Shown: positions 51,105-61,100 of the stretch, one piece after another
Layout: every line of letters starts with the position of its first letter
How positions within the stretch are numbered: the stretch's first letter is position 1
DNA from: Bacteroidota bacterium
GTDB lineage: Bacteria > Bacteroidota > Bacteroidia > Cytophagales > Cyclobacteriaceae
Direction of reading: 5' to 3'
DNA: 64,000 bases
Assembly (NCBI GenBank): GCA_018267285.1
Contig: JAFDYU010000004.1
Span: 22,399-86,398, forward strand
The notes under the pieces: generated by a model
What the model was told of the DNA's origin: nothing
Databases searched by the model: none
What the model saw: only the letters and a program-made list of their open reading frames with translations
Translations under genes and position numbers: made by a program

Positions 51105-54100
51105 TTAAAATCCATCGTCTTCCTTCTTCTGTTCTTTCTTTTTGTTGTCGTTTTTTTGCGCTGATGTTCCCGAAGCCAATTCGTAGGGTGCTTCAAGGCC
51201 GTAGTAAACCAATCGGTATTTGTTAATCCAGGCCAGGGCTTCTTCGTCTGTGCCGGGTATAAAAACAAGCTCTCCTACTTTTGCTTTGCTGGCGTTGGTT
51301 TTCTTGGCAATCATATCATTAAAAAGTTGATTGGACGAATGTACCATCAACCGGTTGTCTTCATACCCAAAATAATACCAGGCCTCGGGCGATGCTTTGA
51401 AGAAAACATGAAACACCGGAGCGCCATCCTCATTTTTTCTAATCTCCATAAATCCATCGAACCCACCGTTGATGTCGGCACGGCCAATGTTGCTGATACC
51501 AATGCTTCCTTCACTGTAAAATGCTTTTTGCTTTTGCGACCATTTCAGGTTCACATTCGAAAAGACAATGGGTACACCAAATTGAGGAATGGTGGCGAGC
51601 GGTGTGTACGCCAGTTGCGATTTTTGTTCGTAATCTTTTGCAATTTTTTCGCCAAACAGATTAGCAATCTTATAGAGCAATTCCGTCTGGTCGCCCAGCC
51701 CTTCGCTTGCGCCTTCGTTTTTTATTACTTCTTGCAGATTTACGGCCATCATTTGATACGCAGCCGCAGGGATGTTCATGTCGGCCAGCAGTAGGGTATT
51801 CATTTTTATTTCGTTGGTTTCTAAGTTGCCGCTGCCCAGCGCACTAGACGTGAGGTTAAAATCTTTCGAGCCCTTGAAAAAGGTTACCGGCCCTTCAAAC
51901 TTTACTTCCTGTTTGTCTTCGTTGTAATTAAAAACCTTCCCGGAAAGTTTTTCGCCTGCTGCTTTTTGCCGGTCTTCTATTTTAAATTCGCTGCTCTCCT
52001 TATCAAAGTATAGCGATCCGCCTGCGAGGAAAAAATCATCGTCATTCTCATCTTTTTTGTCAAACACAAAGGTGATGTACAAACTGTTGTCGGCTGCGAA
52101 ATGCAGCCCGGCTTCTACTTTACGTCCGGTTTCGGTTACGGAGTTATCGAAGTCGAGATAAATATCTTTTTCGTCTCCGCTTTGGTTGTAGGCAATCCAC
52201 GTATCGTAGTTTTTTATTTTTCTTAAATCAAGTTTGATGTACCCCTTCAGTTGCAAAGCCGGCCGTGTAGCGTACATCACCATCTCGCCTTTGTAAAAAA
52301 TTCGGGGAGCAATATTTAATTTCTCTTGAGCCGTTACCGCTCCATTGGCTACCGTTTGCTGTGTGGCGGTTACGTCCGATCTTTTCCTTCTGCTTTCATC
52401 GGGGGCGATGGGCTCTAAATGAAAGTCGGTCATTTTAATGTTAAAGGTGTCGTTGGCCGCATTGACGTATTGATAGGTGGCATATCCTGAAAACTCGTTG
52501 CGCGAAATAATGTCAACAACTCCATCGGTGAGGCGATGATAACCATTGAGTGTGTCGAGCACTATCACCGTATTTTTCAGTTGCCCGATCTTGGCATTTT
52601 CAAGAATGAGCACTTCGTTGTTCTCGGGGGTGATTTTTGCATCCGCTACTATAATATAAGGAATGCCCTTCACTTTGAGTTGCTGTAGCTGGATGTCGTA
52701 CTCGGCACTTTCGGCATTGAAGCGCAGCGAATCCAGGTCTTTTCGGGTAGTATAAAAATACGAATCTTCAATGGCCACGTCTTTGGCTTTGGCCATAGTT
52801 ATTTTTTGGGTGTTCAAATCCCAGCGTGCTTCGGTAATGGAAGTTTTAAATTGCGCATATGGAAAATCGATAGCTGCAACTCCTTGTACCTCGGGGCTGA
52901 TGGTGGCAAAATTTTGATCCAACTTAAATTTAACGCGCACATCATTCCCGGCCAGTGCAGGCTTATCGGGGTTTCCGGTTTTAACTTCAAAGCGGGCATG
53001 GCGGGCGCCAAAATCTTTTGACGAAAAATTTAAATTTCTGGACAGAACCTCAGAGCCGCGGGTGCTTAGCCTTCCGCTACCGGTAACGCCCTTCTTCGAA
53101 ACGGTGAGGTTGCCTTTAAGCGTAGCCGTTTTTTCATAAAGCGCAAACGGGTCTTTAAGGTTTTTTAAATTGAACTTGTCTTGTTTGGGAAGCCATTTCA
53201 ATTGGAAATCGGAAAAACTCACTTGCGGAAAATTTACATTCCCAATTTGTTGATCTTTGATTTCGCCTACTTTCCCTTTGGCAATTACCGAATCGGGATA
53301 AAAAATAAAATCGGGAGATTCAACATGCGTTGCGAGATAATCAATGCTTCCGGCCGAACGAATGCCAGAGTTATCGAGGTTTATCCCTCCGTAAAATTTG
53401 CCTTCGCCTTTGTATAAATTGTAACCGCCTTGGGGCACTGCGTGTGTAAAGCCCATCGACTTGTCGGGCATGGTGTGGAGTTTTTCTCGAAAACTGGGGA
53501 ACATCCCACCCGACACAAACACACCTTCGAAATTGATGGAGGCCGGATCGGCATCGTTCAAGCTGTCGAGCTTAAACGGTGGTACTACAAAAAACACCGA
53601 CTTGTCGTAAGCTCCGTTAAGCACATCTTTTCGGTCGAAATATATTGAACCTCCTGCACTGGCATCGAGACGTGGATAATTGGAGTATCGGGTTCGGCCC
53701 GATTTGTTGTCGGGCATATTAATGTAAAGCGTGCCCGAAGTTTTATTGGCCGAGGCCTGCAATCCACTTTCGGCTGCTGCCGTGGAGTCCGTTCCCACCA
53801 TGGAATTGTTTACCCTTCTGCGTACTCCGTTTTTATCGGTAACATAAAACCGGATGGAGTCGATGTGTTTTAGGTTTACAAAGAAGCTGTCGTATTTAAA
53901 CAGAAACTCCTTGCCGGTGATTTCAAAATTTCCCGCGTTGATGGTTCCTTTAAATTCGATATCGCGGTTGTGTTTAAAAACAATGTCGCTGCTGTCGGGT
54001 TTTATTTCTACGTTGAGCGAATCGCTTACTTTAAATTCTTCGACACCTCGTAAAATCATTTCATTTTTTTTGAGGTTGATGGTGGCGTTCGCAATCGTGT

Positions 54101-55778
54101 CGGCAAGGGAATGGATTTTCAGGTTGTCGTAATCCACCTTGCCTCTTCTTGCCTCCACAAAATGCATGGCTTTATCTTTCACGTGCACTTTTCCGGTGCG
54201 AGCATCGTAATCGATCATGCCTTTCTGCGAAAGGAAATCGGCAGCCATACTCATCACCCCCACTGTATTTTTTGAATCGACCAGTTCGTACACCGAAAAA
54301 TCTTGCGTGCCATTGCTGGCCGCGTGGTTAACAAAAACCAACAGCGGGTTAAAATCGAAATTGCCGCGAAGCAACCGGTAATCTTCGGGGTCGTAAAAAT
54401 CTTTCGATTCGATAACCAACGGGGCCACGTGCCCGCTGCCGTGCATAAAAACATCGAGGCTGTCGGATTTCAAACTCCATACTATCCCGTCTGCATCAAA
54501 ATCAATTCCGAAATAAGAAGATGAAAAAGGTGCTTTACTTAAAGGTGTTCCGTCTTTGGTTAGTGTCAGTCTCTCTCTTTTGCCCAGTTCGTACCGCATG
54601 TTTAAAGCAGGGTGGGTAATCGAATCTATTCCCTGATAAATTACCATGTGCGCGCGGTTGGCAATTACCAGTGAGTCTTTAAATACAAATGAAAACGCGG
54701 TGGCTTTAAATTTTTTGTCCGATTCTCCCTGTAGTTCAAGCGTGGCAGGTTGCCCACCCACCGATGTACTGGTTATCAGCGTGCCCTCCAAACTGAATCC
54801 TCCCGTGTACTTCAACTTGTCGGAGCTCAAACCAAGAATTGAAATATTATTTTCATAGGATTTGAAACGCGGGTAAATCGGAATCTTCGGGTGCCTCACA
54901 CTTTTGAAATTGAACGTGCCAGGAATTTTGCCGGGCAACCGCCCCACGTACATGAGTTTTCCCTGACCTGCAACAAGTGTAGCTTCGGTGGTTTTAAAAT
55001 TATATTTATTGAATTCGTAATAAACCGAGTCGGCACTCAAACCCGCAGGCGACCAATCAAACCGACCTCCTTCACCCACAAACATCCGATCGAAAAGTGA
55101 GAATGTGCCTTTTGTGTTTTTTAGAAAAGCAGAATCGAACGGTGTGACGAAATTGAGTGATACTTGCGCAAAGGCAATCACCGGCCCCAATACTTCGGGC
55201 TGTACAATCGGCTTCTGCCAGGCCGGCAGGGTGGCAGCAATGGAGTCTGCTTTCGGATCGTAAACCACTGCTGTGGTATCGGGTGGTTGGGGCTCGAGGT
55301 AATCAAAACGATAGTTGTCATCGGAAGCCGTTAGCCGTAAATACTTTTCATAGTTGAGCGAGTGGTGCTCGAAAAAATCGCGACTTTGATGTAAAAAAAT
55401 ATTGAGCTGATTGGAATTATTTCTTTCGATCACCTTGCCGGCAACCTCTAAAAAAGAAGAGAGCTTTGCCGGGTCTGCTTTTTCGATGTCGATGGCAGCA
55501 ACAATCGCCCCGTAGTAATTAACGAAATGAGGTTGTACCCGGTATTTTTTTTTTTTCATCAACAAGGCTTGCTTTTTAATTGCCAACTGTTGATCGGGCG
55601 TGAGGTTGATCCACGCAGTGCCCAAAGAAGCTCCGATGGCCGAAGCATCAATGGCTTTGGTGTTTTCAAGCACCACGCGTACACTATCCTGATAACTCAG
55701 CTTAGCGGGTGCATCCGTCTGACCCTGCAGCGAGAGCGTACCGAGTAATGTAACTATATAAGGAAGAAGCTTTTTCAC
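51105..55778 (-). CDS. Very large secreted beta-rich protein, unknown function
   Basis: 1557 residues with a signal peptide (MKKLLPYIVTLLGTLSLQGQ). The first 200 residues are helical; from about 240 to 1450 the sequence is a long series of short alternating strands with repeated F-K/L-x-x-x-D-S-x and G-x-I-x-x-x-N patterns (GTINAGNFEITGKEFLFKYD, GEGKFYGGINLDNSGI, LKGNLTVSKKGVTGSGRL). This style recalls AsmA/TamB/LptD-like lipid-handling repeats, but no named domain is recognised. The C-terminal 60 residues turn Lys-rich (KKKEQKKEDDGF). A 12-base A run occurs at codons 74-78 (55545-55556). It lies between prmA and gpmI without clear coupling. Confidence 0.75.
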   Translation of the reverse strand: MKKLLPYIVTLLGTLSLQGQTDAPAKLSYQDSVRVVLENTKAIDASAIGASLGTAWINLTPDQQLAIKKQALLMKKKKYRVQPHFVNYYGAIVAAIDIEKADPAKLSSFLEVAGKVIERNNSNQLNIFLHQSRDFFEHHSLNYEKYLRLTASDDNYRFDYLEPQPPDTTAVVYDPKADSIAATLPAWQKPIVQPEVLGPVIAFAQVSLNFVTPFDSAFLKNTKGTFSLFDRMFVGEGGRFDWSPAGLSADSVYYEFNKYNFKTTEATLVAGQGKLMYVGRLPGKIPGTFNFKSVRHPKIPIYPRFKSYENNISILGLSSDKLKYTGGFSLEGTLITSTSVGGQPATLELQGESDKKFKATAFSFVFKDSLVIANRAHMVIYQGIDSITHPALNMRYELGKRERLTLTKDGTPLSKAPFSSSYFGIDFDADGIVWSLKSDSLDVFMHGSGHVAPLVIESKDFYDPEDYRLLRGNFDFNPLLVFVNHAASNGTQDFSVYELVDSKNTVGVMSMAADFLSQKGMIDYDARTGKVHVKDKAMHFVEARRGKVDYDNLKIHSLADTIANATINLKKNEMILRGVEEFKVSDSLNVEIKPDSSDIVFKHNRDIEFKGTINAGNFEITGKEFLFKYDSFFVNLKHIDSIRFYVTDKNGVRRRVNNSMVGTDSTAAAESGLQASANKTSGTLYINMPDNKSGRTRYSNYPRLDASAGGSIYFDRKDVLNGAYDKSVFFVVPPFKLDSLNDADPASINFEGVFVSGGMFPSFREKLHTMPDKSMGFTHAVPQGGYNLYKGEGKFYGGINLDNSGIRSAGSIDYLATHVESPDFIFYPDSVIAKGKVGEIKDQQIGNVNFPQVSFSDFQLKWLPKQDKFNLKNLKDPFALYEKTATLKGNLTVSKKGVTGSGRLSTRGSEVLSRNLNFSSKDFGARHARFEVKTGNPDKPALAGNDVRVKFKLDQNFATISPEVQGVAAIDFPYAQFKTSITEARWDLNTQKITMAKAKDVAIEDSYFYTTRKDLDSLRFNAESAEYDIQLQQLKVKGIPYIIVADAKITPENNEVLILENAKIGQLKNTVIVLDTLNGYHRLTDGVVDIISRNEFSGYATYQYVNAANDTFNIKMTDFHLEPIAPDESRRKRSDVTATQQTVANGAVTAQEKLNIAPRIFYKGEMVMYATRPALQLKGYIKLDLRKIKNYDTWIAYNQSGDEKDIYLDFDNSVTETGRKVEAGLHFAADNSLYITFVFDKKDENDDDFFLAGGSLYFDKESSEFKIEDRQKAAGEKLSGKVFNYNEDKQEVKFEGPVTFFKGSKDFNLTSSALGSGNLETNEIKMNTLLLADMNIPAAAYQMMAVNLQEVIKNEGASEGLGDQTELLYKIANLFGEKIAKDYEQKSQLAYTPLATIPQFGVPIVFSNVNLKWSQKQKAFYSEGSIGISNIGRADINGGFDGFMEIRKNEDGAPVFHVFFKASPEAWYYFGYEDNRLMVHSSNQLFNDMIAKKTNASKAKVGELVFIPGTDEEALAWINKYRLVYYGLEAPYELASGTSAQKNDNKKKEQKKEDDGF

Positions 55779-55851
55779 ATCGCAAAGGCTTGAAAGTTCG
55801 GAAATATTCGGCTAAAGTTCTAACCGAATCAAGAACGAAAACCGGGTTTAA

Positions 55852-56682
55852 TTATTTCTTCTGAAGGGTAAGGCACGCCCAGCTTTCATAACTGTTGCGG
55901 CCTATTTCAGACATCTGGTATTTCTCTGCTTTGTTTTTAAGATCGGCTATATCGTTTTCGTAAAAACCACTCAGCAACAAGCAGCCACCTGATTTGAGGT
56001 AGCTTGCATATTGCTCCATCTCTTGCAACAAAATATTTTTGTTGATGTTGGCAAGGATGAGGTCGAAATCGGTTTCAAAAGGAAGCTCTGAAATTTTCCC
56101 CTGACGGATACGAATGTTTTCGCATTTATTAATCTGAGCATTTTCATTTCCGTTGGTCACGCTCCACTCGTCAATATCAAAGGCATCGACAAATTTTGCG
56201 TTCAGCTTAATGGCCATAATGGAGAGAATGGCTGTGCCACAACCCGCATCCATCACGTTTTTATTTTTATGATCTACCGACAGTTGGCTCTTCAGCATTA
56301 ACTGTGTAGTCTGGTGGTGGCCTGTGCCGAACGACATTTTTGGTGTGATGATGATTTCGTAGGGAAACTTTTTTTCTATTTTATGAAATGCTGCCCGCAC
56401 CAGTATTTTATCTTCTACAAAAATAGGCTCCACATTTTTTTCCCACTCTTCATTCCAATTTTGCTTTTGAATCCGGTCTTGAGAAAACGACAAGGGCGAG
56501 ATGTGTTTATATTTTTCTTGAATGTGATGCACTGCGCTGGCATCAAATTTTTCGTTTTCGGCATACGCCTCAAACCCTTTCTCCGTTTCAAGAAATGTAT
56601 CAAATCCTGCCTCCGCAATTTCAGCCATTAGTATTTCTGAAAACTCCGTATCGCAGACCACCTGTAAGCGTATATAGAACAT
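55852..56682 (-). CDS. prmA: Ribosomal protein L11 methyltransferase
   Basis: Trimethylates ribosomal protein L11 with S-adenosylmethionine. 276 residues: N-terminal substrate domain (FYIRLQVVCDTEFSEILMAE), linker, and class I methyltransferase domain with MSFGTGHHQTTQLML and MDAGCGTAILSIMAI (SAM loop), then DLILANINKNILLQEM. Promoter element at 56705-56712; divergent from the MBL hydrolase gene. Confidence 0.94.
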   Translation of the reverse strand: MFYIRLQVVCDTEFSEILMAEIAEAGFDTFLETEKGFEAYAENEKFDASAVHHIQEKYKHISPLSFSQDRIQKQNWNEEWEKNVEPIFVEDKILVRAAFHKIEKKFPYEIIITPKMSFGTGHHQTTQLMLKSQLSVDHKNKNVMDAGCGTAILSIMAIKLNAKFVDAFDIDEWSVTNGNENAQINKCENIRIRQGKISELPFETDFDLILANINKNILLQEMEQYASYLKSGGCLLLSGFYENDIADLKNKAEKYQMSEIGRNSYESWACLTLQKK

Positions 56683-56704
56683 GTTTCTTGTTTCGTTTAA
56701 GGTT

Positions 56705-56712
56705 CAAAATTA
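56705..56712 (-). promoter_or_regulatory. -7 element of the prmA promoter
   Basis: Minus strand TAATTTTG (complement of 56705-56712), a perfect TAnnTTTG, 22 bases before the prmA ATG. The nearest TTG has a 27-base spacer, so only this half is supported. Confidence 0.45.
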
Positions 56713-56755
56713 GTACGATCTTTGAATTTTAAGCTTTTACAAGTTGAATTTGAAT

Positions 56756-56763
56756 TACCTTTG
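56756..56763 (+). promoter_or_regulatory. -7 promoter element directly before the MBL hydrolase
   Basis: TACCTTTG, perfect for TAnnTTTG, ends four bases before the ATG at 56768. It supports that start over an in-frame one at 56744 that would lie upstream of the element. A leaderless mRNA is implied. No TTG at 17-23 bases; nearest spacers are 9 and 31. Confidence 0.55.
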
Positions 56764-56767
56764 CCGG

Positions 56768-57421
56768 ATGCTTTCGATTCAAACTTTTACGTTTAATGCT
56801 TTTGCAGAAAACACCTACGTGGTTTTTGATGAGACCTCCGAGGCCGTGATTATCGACCCCGGTTGCTATGCGCGTTCCGAGCAACATGAGTTGAGCAGTT
56901 TCATAGAAGAAAAAAAGTTGAATCTTAACTACATCCTGTCTACGCACAGCCATGTTGACCATGTACTAGGCAACGATTTTGTGAAAGACAAATACAAAGT
57001 ACCCCTGCTCATCTATGAATTGGATGAGCCACAACTCCGGGCTGTAAAAAATTATGCACCCTTGTATGGCTTCGATGCCTACCGCGAAGTTTTACCCGAT
57101 CGTCTGCTTACCGAAAAAGACCGGATACAATTTGGCAATACCGTTTGGAAGATATTTTTTCTGCCGGGGCATGCACCCGGCCATATTGGTTTTTACGATG
57201 AACAAGAAAAAATAATTTTCAGTGGTGATGTACTCTTTGCGGGCAGCATAGGCCGCACCGATTTGCCGGGAGGAAATTTTGATACGCTGATCGAAAGCAT
57301 ACATAAAAAACTATTTGCTCTACCCGATGAAACCATTGTTTACCCGGGCCATGGCCCGATTACAACTATTGGCGAAGAGAAAATTTCGAATCCATTTTGC
57401 GCATTAAGCCTGATCCAATGA
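56768..57421 (+). CDS. MBL-fold metallo-hydrolase (glyoxalase II-like)
   Basis: 217 residues. The dinuclear metal motif is T-His60-Ser-His62-Val-Asp64-His65, with further ligands in FFLPGHAPGHIGFY and FSGDVLFAGSIGRTDLPGG and a terminal VYPGHGPITTIGEE. This is the hydroxyacylglutathione-hydrolase-like short group, which hydrolyses thioesters; substrate not known. Its stop overlaps the pssA start by four bases (ATGA), so it heads the pssA-porU-porV run. Confidence 0.9.
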   Translation: MLSIQTFTFNAFAENTYVVFDETSEAVIIDPGCYARSEQHELSSFIEEKKLNLNYILSTHSHVDHVLGNDFVKDKYKVPLLIYELDEPQLRAVKNYAPLYGFDAYREVLPDRLLTEKDRIQFGNTVWKIFFLPGHAPGHIGFYDEQEKIIFSGDVLFAGSIGRTDLPGGNFDTLIESIHKKLFALPDETIVYPGHGPITTIGEEKISNPFCALSLIQ

Positions 57422-58098
57422 AGCGACACATCCCCAATGCACTTACGTGCGGCAATCTTTTGTGCGGCTGTCTGGGTATTGTCTTTTGCTTAGAAGACAG
57501 AAATATACCCGCAGCATATTTCGTGTGGGCAGCTGGCATATTTGATTTCTTCGATGGTTTTGCAGCACGGGCGCTTAAGGTCACATCGCCCATTGGCAAA
57601 GAGCTCGATTCATTAGCCGATATGGTAAGCTTTGGCGTGCTCCCTTCGTTGGTTATGTATAAAATGATGAGCGCTGTATCCGGCAATTTTTATTTCCCCT
57701 TCTTTGCTTTCCTAATTGCTGTTTGCTCGGCACTCCGTCTGGCAATTTTTAATATTGACGAAACCCAACACCACTCATTTAAGGGATTAAACACTCCGGC
57801 CAACTCTATCTTTATCACATCGCTCCCCTTTTTAACCGGAGAAATTGGTTCTTTTGCGCTACAAGATTGGGTATTGTCGTTGGTTACTATCATTTTTTCG
57901 CTCTTGTTGGTATCCAGAATCGATATCCTTGCTTTCAAATTCAAAAATTTTTCTTGGGCTGATAACAAATTACGATTTACTTTTTTGGCCTCAGCGGTAT
58001 TATTACTCATACTGTTGGGCAAACCGGCAGTGCCATTGATCATACTAACCTACATTGTGTTTTCGTTAGTCGGAAAAGCGTTGCACTTGGAAGGATAG
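57418..58098 (+). CDS. pssA: CDP-diacylglycerol-serine O-phosphatidyltransferase
   Basis: Makes phosphatidylserine, precursor of phosphatidylethanolamine, in the inner membrane. 226 residues from MKRHIPNALTCGNLLCGCLG, with about seven membrane segments. The CDP-alcohol phosphotransferase motif D-G-x2-A-R-x8-G-x3-D-x3-D is complete: Asp46, Gly47, Ala50, Arg51, Gly60, Asp64, Asp68. The start at 57418 overlaps the MBL stop; an earlier in-frame start at 57397 would overlap more. 17 bases before porU. Confidence 0.94.
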   Translation: MKRHIPNALTCGNLLCGCLGIVFCLEDRNIPAAYFVWAAGIFDFFDGFAARALKVTSPIGKELDSLADMVSFGVLPSLVMYKMMSAVSGNFYFPFFAFLIAVCSALRLAIFNIDETQHHSFKGLNTPANSIFITSLPFLTGEIGSFALQDWVLSLVTIIFSLLLVSRIDILAFKFKNFSWADNKLRFTFLASAVLLLILLGKPAVPLIILTYIVFSLVGKALHLEG

Positions 58099-58115
58099 TT
58101 ATACCAAACACATTC

Positions 58116-61100
58116 GTGAAGATAAAAAGCCTCCTGTCTATTTATTTCGTTTTAATGGCTGGCCTTTCGTTGAGCCAGTCTTCGGTGCTCAGTACAGGCA
58201 GTTGGTATAAATTTTCCGTATCGAAAGATGGCGTTTACAAAATTGATTTTGCTTTACTGCGAAGTGCCGGCATAAATCCATCGCAGATTAATCCGAAAAA
58301 TCTAAAAATATATACAGGCCAGATCGGCATGCTGCCTCAGGCCAATAACGAAAACCGCCTAACTGATTTGGTGGAAATACCGATTGATGTGGTGGGCGAA
58401 ACAGATGGAAAGTTTGATGCCGATGACCTTATTCTTTTTTATGGACAAGGTTCAGATGTGTTTTCGTATGATGTGAAAAGTAATTTCTTCAGCTGCCAAA
58501 ACAATCTTTTTTCAGATAAAAATTTTTATTTCCTCACCATCTCTTCTTCGCCCGGAAAAAGAATAACGCAAAATCAGAATATTCCCGGGAGCTATCCCAT
58601 CGTCAGTCAGTACGATGACTTTGCGTATTACGAAACAGACAAATACAATTTGCTCCACTCGGGTCGTCAATGGTTTGGCGAACAGTTTGACCAGTTGCTT
58701 TCGCTCACCATTCAGTTTGACATTGCGGGCATTGTGCCCAATTCAGATATTAAATTAACAAGCCATGTCATGGCACAATCCATCACCGATTGCTCGTTCG
58801 ATCTATCTTTCAATAACAACGCAATCATCAATCAGCCGATTGCAAAAATACCCAACACTCAATACGATATTAAAGGAAGAATAACTGCCGACACCATCAC
58901 CTTCAACGAAAGCACCGTACGTGCTTCTTCAAACACAGCTCAACAGATTCATTATCAATTTAACCGTGGAACTCCGGGAATTTCGGTAGGGTATTTAGAT
59001 TATTTTCTGTTCAGCGTAAAAAGAAAATTGGCATTATACAACGGGCAATCTTTCTTCACATCCGTTGAAAGCACAGGCTATCCGGTCTCTACGTTTCAAA
59101 TCAATGACGTGGCTCAATCAAACTTAGTTTGGGATATTACAAATGTTCTTAATACACAAAATCAAACGGTTCAATTCAATAATGGTGTTTTTACTTTCTC
59201 AACCAATACCGATTCACTAAAACGTTTTGTGGTGTTTGATGCATCCAAGATTTCTAAGCCCGCGTTCGAATCGGCTGTTACCAATCAAAATTTGCACGCC
59301 ATCACTTCGGCCGATTTGCTTATCATCTCGCACCCTTCATTATTGGCACAAGCCACAAGACTGGCTGCTCATCGCCAGTCACACGATCAACTAACAGTTG
59401 CCACTGCAACTACTTCAGCAATCTATAACGAGTATGCAGGTGGCAAACCCGATATCACTGCCATCCGCGATTTCATCCGTGACGTGTACAAAAAATCAAA
59501 CTACAATTTGAAGTATGTTTTATTGTTTGGCCGGGGCTCTTACGATTACAAAGACCGTGTATTTAACAACACCAATCTTGTTCCGATATATGAGTCGTAT
59601 GAATCACTCAACCCGCTCTCATCGTATTCTTCAGACGATTATTTCGGCTTTCTGCAAGACAACGAAGGCGAATGGGCCGAAAACCCAGCGGTTAATTATT
59701 CGATGGACGTTGGGATAGGGCGGCTTCCAGCCAAAAACCTGGCGGATGCCCAAAACATGGTCGACAAACTTATCGAGTACGATACCAGCCCCAATCAGTT
59801 TGGCGAATGGCGAAAAAATTTCTTGTTCGTAGCCGATGATGGCGATTACAATTTACACGAAAATGAAGCCGATCAACTGGCCGATAACATCGAGCAAAAT
59901 CATTCCGAATTTAATACCCAAAAACTTTTTTTGGATTCGTACAAGCAGATTATGAAACCTTCCGGGCAATTCGTCCCCGATGCCACCAAAGCACTTGACT
60001 TAGCCATTCGGAAAGGGAAGATTTTTGTCAACTACACGGGGCATGGTTCCGAACAGGTGTGGGCGCAAGAACAACTGCTCACGCCAGACTTGATATACGG
60101 TTTGGAAAACGCACCCAAGTATCCGTTGTTTATTACAGCAACTTGCGACTTTGGCCGCAATGACGACCCCTCAAATATTTCTTCTGCCGAGCTTTTATTG
60201 CTTCAAAAAAAAGGTGGTGGTATCGGTGCGGTCACTACTTCGCGTTTGGTCTATTCGGTTTCAAACTTCCAACTTAATCAAGCGTTGTATCAGGCATTGT
60301 TCAAAAAAAATAATAACCAATTCAGGCGTTTAGGAACGATCGTAAGCGAAACCAAAAACAACAGTTTTAGTGGTGTTTCAAACCGAAATTTTTCATTGCT
60401 TGGAGATCCGTCTATGAAACTTGCCTTGGCCGACAATGAAATTGTGCCAACACAAATCGTCACTGCCTCGGGCTCCGATACGCTCAAAGCTTTATCGCAA
60501 GTAACAATTAAAGGAGAGATTCAAAATAATGGAACTAAGCTCAGTTATTTTAATGGAAGGGTTGTAGCTGCTTTGTTCGATAAAAACGAAAAACTTACAA
60601 CGCTTGGCGATCCTCAGGAAACAGTTACTCCTCCTTCTCCGCCCTATGAATATGTTGATCGCCCCAATAAATTATTTTACGGATCTGCTTCTGTAAACCA
60701 AGGGGATTTTCAAATCAATTTTACCATGCCGAGTAATCTTGACTCAGGTTTTGCTTCCGGTAAATTAAGTTTATATGCGTATGGCAATGCCGGAACGGAA
60801 GCCGTGGGCTATTCTACAAGTTTTTCGGTGGGCGGACGAGAACCGGATCCACAACCCGATACCACGCCTCCTGCGATAAAGCTTTTCGTAAGTGATACCA
60901 CATTTATCAACGGTGGAATAATCGGAGCCAATACTAAATTGGTTGCTGTGCTTTCCGATAAAAGCGGAATCAATATTGCTTCTACAAACCCTCAAAACAA
61001 CTTGGTCGCTACTCTTGATAACCGGTGGTCGTACATGCTGAACGACTACTATGAATCAGACAGCAACAATTTTCAGAAGGGCATTGTCATTTATCCGCTC

